A model generated the notes under the pieces. The model was not told the DNA's origin and did not search any database. It saw only the letters and a list, made by a program, of their open reading frames with translations. A stretch of DNA of 64,000 bases from Bromus sterilis (lineage: Eukaryota; Streptophyta; Magnoliopsida; Poales; Poaceae), in contig OX465595.1 in assembly GCA_950022295.1 (NCBI GenBank), positions 221,119,770 through 221,183,769 on the forward strand, in the 5' to 3' direction. Positions 60,202 to 64,000 of this stretch are shown piece by piece. How positions within the stretch are numbered: the stretch's first letter is position 1; the number at the start of each line of letters is the position of its first letter. The position numbers and the translations under genes are program-made.

Positions 60202-61657
60202 TCTAAGTGCATCTAGTGCCCCCTTTGAGGTTTTGGAGCATTTGATGACAAAACGGTTAAGGGATTGGTGTGTTTGTGAGTATACATAGGAAACAGTCCC
60301 TGAGGATGAGATTAACCACCGTTGTCGACCCCCCAAAATGTTGAGGAACAAGGGGAAAATCGGTGTGTTTCCTAAAGACTGAAGTTGTGCGAAATCCTGA
60401 GGAATCAGGATCCTGAAGCGTTCGGCTGAAGCTGAAGCAGTACCAGATCCTGAAGCGTTCGGCTGAAGCTGAAGCTGTGCCAGATTCTGAGTACGTTCGT
60501 GCTGAAGACGAAGTCGAAGCGTAGTCTTCTCTAAGAATTTTTATACTTCTTGAGTCATAGGACAACACCGCACTGTTGGAGGGGTTGAGGAAAATGAGTT
60601 CTGTATTTCCGAGGAAGTGCTCAATTATAAATCCTGAAGAAAACCCTGAGGAAATCTCCTGCAGTAGAAGTTCAGTCCTCGGGTGTCTGAGACGTTGTTC
60701 TTCAGGACACTGAGGTAACTAACTTCGGTTGAGGAGTCTGGAGGTCGCTAGTGTGATTCTTCTGAAGATTGTGAGGAGAGAGAATAGTTTGACCGTGCCA
60801 CGTGTTGCGTGGTGAGAGGCTAGAACTTGTCTAGCAACGGTCATATCCGAGGGCACGAGAGTAATTGCGTGCATGGGAATTTATGTCCTTTCACTTGGGG
60901 TTGCTCCGCGGCTATAAATAGCCACCCCCAGCCCCATTTGTGGGTTGGCTGCTCCGAGAGAAAAACTGACACTTGTCATTTGAGAGCAACCCACCTCTGA
61001 GGACACTAAAGAACCTAAGTGAGGAAAACCACCAGCCTGAGTAGTTGAGCATTTCTGAGGAAGTCGGTTCGAGTGATCCGGAGCTTTTTACTCTTGAAGA
61101 TTGTGATCTTCCAGCCGGTGTAGAAGTATTCAGTCTAAGGAAGTCAAGATGAAATTGTGACTTCCCTGAGTGACTGAGTCTGTGAAGGTTTCGGGAGTCT
61201 ACCTTGAAGACTCACCTGAGTTATTGGACGGAGTCTGAGGACTTTAGTTCAAGGAGAATAAGGTCAAGACTATGTCTTCTGAGTTCAATCTCAGCCTCTC
61301 CAACCAGACGTAGAGTTGTCACAGCAACTCGAACTGGTTCATCAAGTCTTCGTCTTCAGTGCCCTGGTGCTATTTCTTCAACCTCGGTATTATTTTTATG
61401 CACTGATGACTTATCCTGATGCTTTACTTTCTGAGTTCACTCTGCACCGATTCCTCAGTTCGTGCTTTAATCTTACCTTAGCCATGCAATAGGTTGTTTT
61501 CCATTCACGTCATTTCTTTTGTACTTCATTTGTTCTTCCTCGGGTTTCAACTTCCTCAATCTCGTATTGCCTCAGTCCTGAGGAAATAGAAATTCCTCGA
61601 GATATTTGAAAATCTCCCATTCACCCCCCCCCCTCTGGTCGATATATTGCACTTTCA
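60202..61657 (+). repeat. 3' LTR of the Maximus-like element
   Basis: 1456 bp, paired with 33708-35163. TATAAATA at 60913-60920; 37-bp repeat at 60409-60482. Followed by GTATG. Confidence 0.93.
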
Positions 61658-61662
61658 GTATG

Positions 61663-61933
61663 GATTTGAATAAACTTTTGTAATCGTGGACCTTATTTGT
61701 TTGTTTTGCATCTTGCGAGACAATTATTCATATAAGTTTGAGACAAGTCAGTTGTTCCGATTTTGTGAATAATATCTTTTATGGTCACATTTCGGTTATG
61801 AATAAGTTATTCTTATTTTAATCCTGATGATAGTAGTTTGAGCATTTATAAACCATTAAATTTCCAAGAGATATCCAAACTTAGTAAAGACATCATTTCC
61901 TAATGACACTACCGTTTAAGTCATGGTTGGTAT
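61663..61933. other. Flank of the Maximus-like insertion
   Basis: AT-rich sequence continuous with 33702 before the insertion. No gene seen. Confidence 0.5.
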
Positions 61934-63687
61934 TATTGCGTCCCGTAGCAGAAAACAATAATTTTTCTAACTAGCGTCGCCCTTAATCCAAGACCTATCT
62001 AGTTGTATTACTGTAACAGGAAGACTTGCGGACACATACCTCGAGGTGTAATCCGTTTAGCGGGAAACGTTCCCGCAAACGTGGTTGATGAAACCGTGGA
62101 ATCTTCACAACCCACTGGTTGCGTTAGCACCCTGTCGGGTGAAAGTACAGCACGTGAAGCACCTCGTAGTACTCTCACACATAAGTAACTCGATGACGAC
62201 CCCCGTTCTCCGATCCAGCGAAGGTGGCAGAAGTAGACCTCTCGGAACCAGAGTTTCGGCAGCACGACGGTGTCTGTATGGTGGAGAAGCCTCAACCCCA
62301 GTACATTCTCCTAACAAGGGGAGCCCACTGTGGGAGAGACAAGAGAGGGGAGAAGACCAAAGAAAACTGATATCTATTCGGGATTATATTTATTTCTCCA
62401 TGAATTATTGTGTATTAAATAAGTGCACCCACCTCATCTATATATAGGGGGAGGAAGGGAATCAACCCCTCTCCCTTAGAAATGTGGTACTAAACCCCTT
62501 TCTAGGGGGGAGGTGGCCCACCAAGGGGGGAGGCGCACCCCTCGTGGGCCCAAGGCCCAAGGCGCCCCCCCCCCCCTTCTCCCTTTTTTTCTTTCTTTTC
62601 TTTTTCCCTTTTATTTCCCCTAATGAGCTTCTTTCACAAAGTAGGCCCATTGCAGTTTTTAATTATAAATAAAATTTATTAATTATTAATTCATTTAATT
62701 AGTAAATAAAACATATTATTTCATCTCCTAGTGATCCAGAACACCTTCCGGCTCACTCCGAACATCCTTCGGACGAACACGAAACTTTTCCGGTATGTCT
62801 TTCTCTTTTTTCCGGTAACTCTGATAGTTTTGAAATGGTCTCCGATATTCATCGAGCCCTTAGGTGTGTTACCCTATGGTCTAAGAACACTCCAGTCATG
62901 ACCGAGACGAAGGCTACGGTCAATGATCATCGGCGGGACATGGATGCCCATAATGACCCCTATGCATTCCGGAAGTAAGCCGATTGAACCGTACACGTCG
63001 TATACCATTCCCTTTGTCATGCGATACTAGATTAGTCTGAGATTCGATCGACAACATCCAATGCTTTAGTTCAATCTCGTTACCGACAAATATCATTTAC
63101 TCGTTCCATGATATTCACCCCTGTGACCTTGTCACACACTGCGCAGCTTTATGGATGCAATCTCACCGAGTTGGCCCTGAGTATCTTTCCATTATGTGGA
63201 TTGACAAATCCCGCTCTTGAATCAACACTCCTCAACATATCCCATTGGATTACACAAGATACACCTGTATGGTCACCATGTTTCAGTGTGACGTTTAATG
63301 CACTCAAAGCATCCTCCTGAGATAGCAATTATGCGTGATCTCACGGTCTAAGGAACACGCTACTACATTCTTTAATTACAACACTGAACTTTTACGATTT
63401 GATCATGTTGCAATGTTTGCGTTGAGTAATGTTCATCACGTCATTCATTCAATGAGGTGAACTCACCCTCAATTGACTTGATTGTCCATGATCGTGAAAC
63501 CACAATCATCAGTTGACGATGAACCAGCCATCATGAGAGGCTAACTAGGAACTCTGGTTGTTTCTATACCACACATGTATCATTGTTTCACTAATACAGT
63601 TATAGCACAGTATGAAACTAGTTATGAACTTATTTAGATATATTGAAAAAATCATATATTATTTGCCTCTTGAGCATATATCCAACA
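61934..63687 (-). repeat. BARE/Angela-like Copia LTR, reverse orientation
   Basis: On the minus strand it starts TGTTGGATATATGCTC (ending at 63687) and finishes near TGCTACGGGACGCAATA (61934), the usual beginning and end of BARE/Angela/WIS-type LTRs. A TATATATA box lies at about 62438-62446 (minus), and GC-rich GGGGG/CCCCC runs follow at 62505-62580. The left edge is slightly uncertain because the terminal TG appears mutated. The other LTR lies outside the window. Confidence 0.8.
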
Positions 63688-64000
63688 GTCTCCCACTTGC
63701 ACTAGAGAGAAAATAATCTAGCTGCATATTTTTCGATCATAATCACCTTATCACATAAGTGTTTATCGACCATGCTGCTCATGGAAGAGGTTTCGTCAAC
63801 GATCTGTGTCCGTTCAGATTCGTATGTTCCTTCGCAACTGGTATTGGTCAACTTGCTTTGACATACCATTCATTATCCTATAGTGTTTGAATTATAAGTT
63901 TGGAGGGAGAGTGAGACGTTTATTTTACAGTATTCTCTAATGACAAGATGGTTTTAGTCCCTACAGTCTTTCCATAGTCATGTATACTGGAAAATACACT
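63688..64000 (-). mobile_element. 3' internal end of the BARE/Angela-like element (partial)
   Basis: On the minus strand CTAGTGCAAGTGGGAGACTG runs into the LTR start, the typical polypurine region of this group. No coding domain is reached before the window ends. Confidence 0.75.

Larger units (their letters stand above)
33708..61657 (+). mobile_element. Copia element, Sirevirus/Maximus type, carrying a nested gypsy
   Basis: The LTRs (33708-35163 and 60202-61657, both 1456 bp) start TTTAAGTGC/TCTAAGTGC and end CACTTTCA. GTATG flanks both sides (33703-33707, 61658-61662). Contents in order: tRNA-iMet primer site, gag with zinc knuckle, protease-integrase-RT-RNase H (the Copia order), an extra frame behind its own TATA-like site, and several polypurine motifs. 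Without the 14,187-bp insert plus target copy the element is about 13.76 kb, near the size known for Maximus. By eye the LTRs differ at roughly 4% of sites. All genes carry lesions. Confidence 0.93.

Noticed and set aside
62462..62672. Lys/Gly/Pro-rich frames on both strands.
   Set aside because: They lie in G/C homopolymer runs of the BARE-like LTR.

Overview
The window looks like intergenic heterochromatin from a large grass genome, most likely Triticeae (wheat, Aegilops, rye or barley). The evidence is the repeat content: nested LTR retrotransposons of grass types, a CACTA element with CACTACTAGGA ends, a Stowaway MITE, a BARE/Angela-type LTR, and plant-type introns in decayed genes. I see no intact host gene, no tRNA or rRNA gene and no bacterial feature. 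Family names such as Maximus, Tekay and BARE/Angela are recognition calls that I could not check against a library.

Layout. 1-2710: a broken coiled-coil ORF of transposon type, split by a 1.4-kb CACTA element (645-2056, target duplication TAA). 3078-6443: a broken three-exon gene with a Cys/His module resembling the plant XS zinc finger. 6718-14898: a complete non-autonomous Ty3/gypsy-like element (target duplication GTCAC) that carries only gag-protease. 14904-18960: about six tandem units of roughly 650 bp. 19247-20140: a B3-domain pseudogene. 20283-22340: a second, unrelated array of roughly 646-bp units. 23786-26940: a ten-exon gene of the Ulp1 (C48) cysteine protease family, degraded. 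27270-28214 (minus): a DUF4283-like pseudogene. 29277-32090 (minus): a FAR1/MULE-transposase-like pseudogene. 32091-33702: no recognisable gene.

From 33708 to 61657 lies one Copia element of the Sirevirus/Maximus type (target duplication GTATG; about 13.8 kb once the insert is subtracted). It has gag, pol, a separate third reading frame behind its own TATA-like promoter, and repeated polypurine motifs. A Tekay-type chromodomain gypsy element sits inside it in the opposite orientation (37761-51942, target duplication GTCCT, two 4089-bp LTRs). Both target duplications are perfect, so the insertion order is clear. By eye the Tekay LTRs differ at roughly 1% of sites and the Maximus LTRs at roughly 4%, which fits the nesting. 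The window ends with a reverse-oriented BARE/Angela-like LTR and the start of its internal region (61934-64000).

Taken together: five gene-like remnants (XS-like, B3, Ulp1, DUF4283-like, FAR1/MULE-like) lie close together with two tandem arrays, and all carry stop codons or frameshifts. They may be separate dead genes or the cargo of a large old DNA transposon; I could not find matching terminal repeats for the latter. The retrotransposons are all disabled to some degree, with specific catalytic or zinc-binding residues lost.
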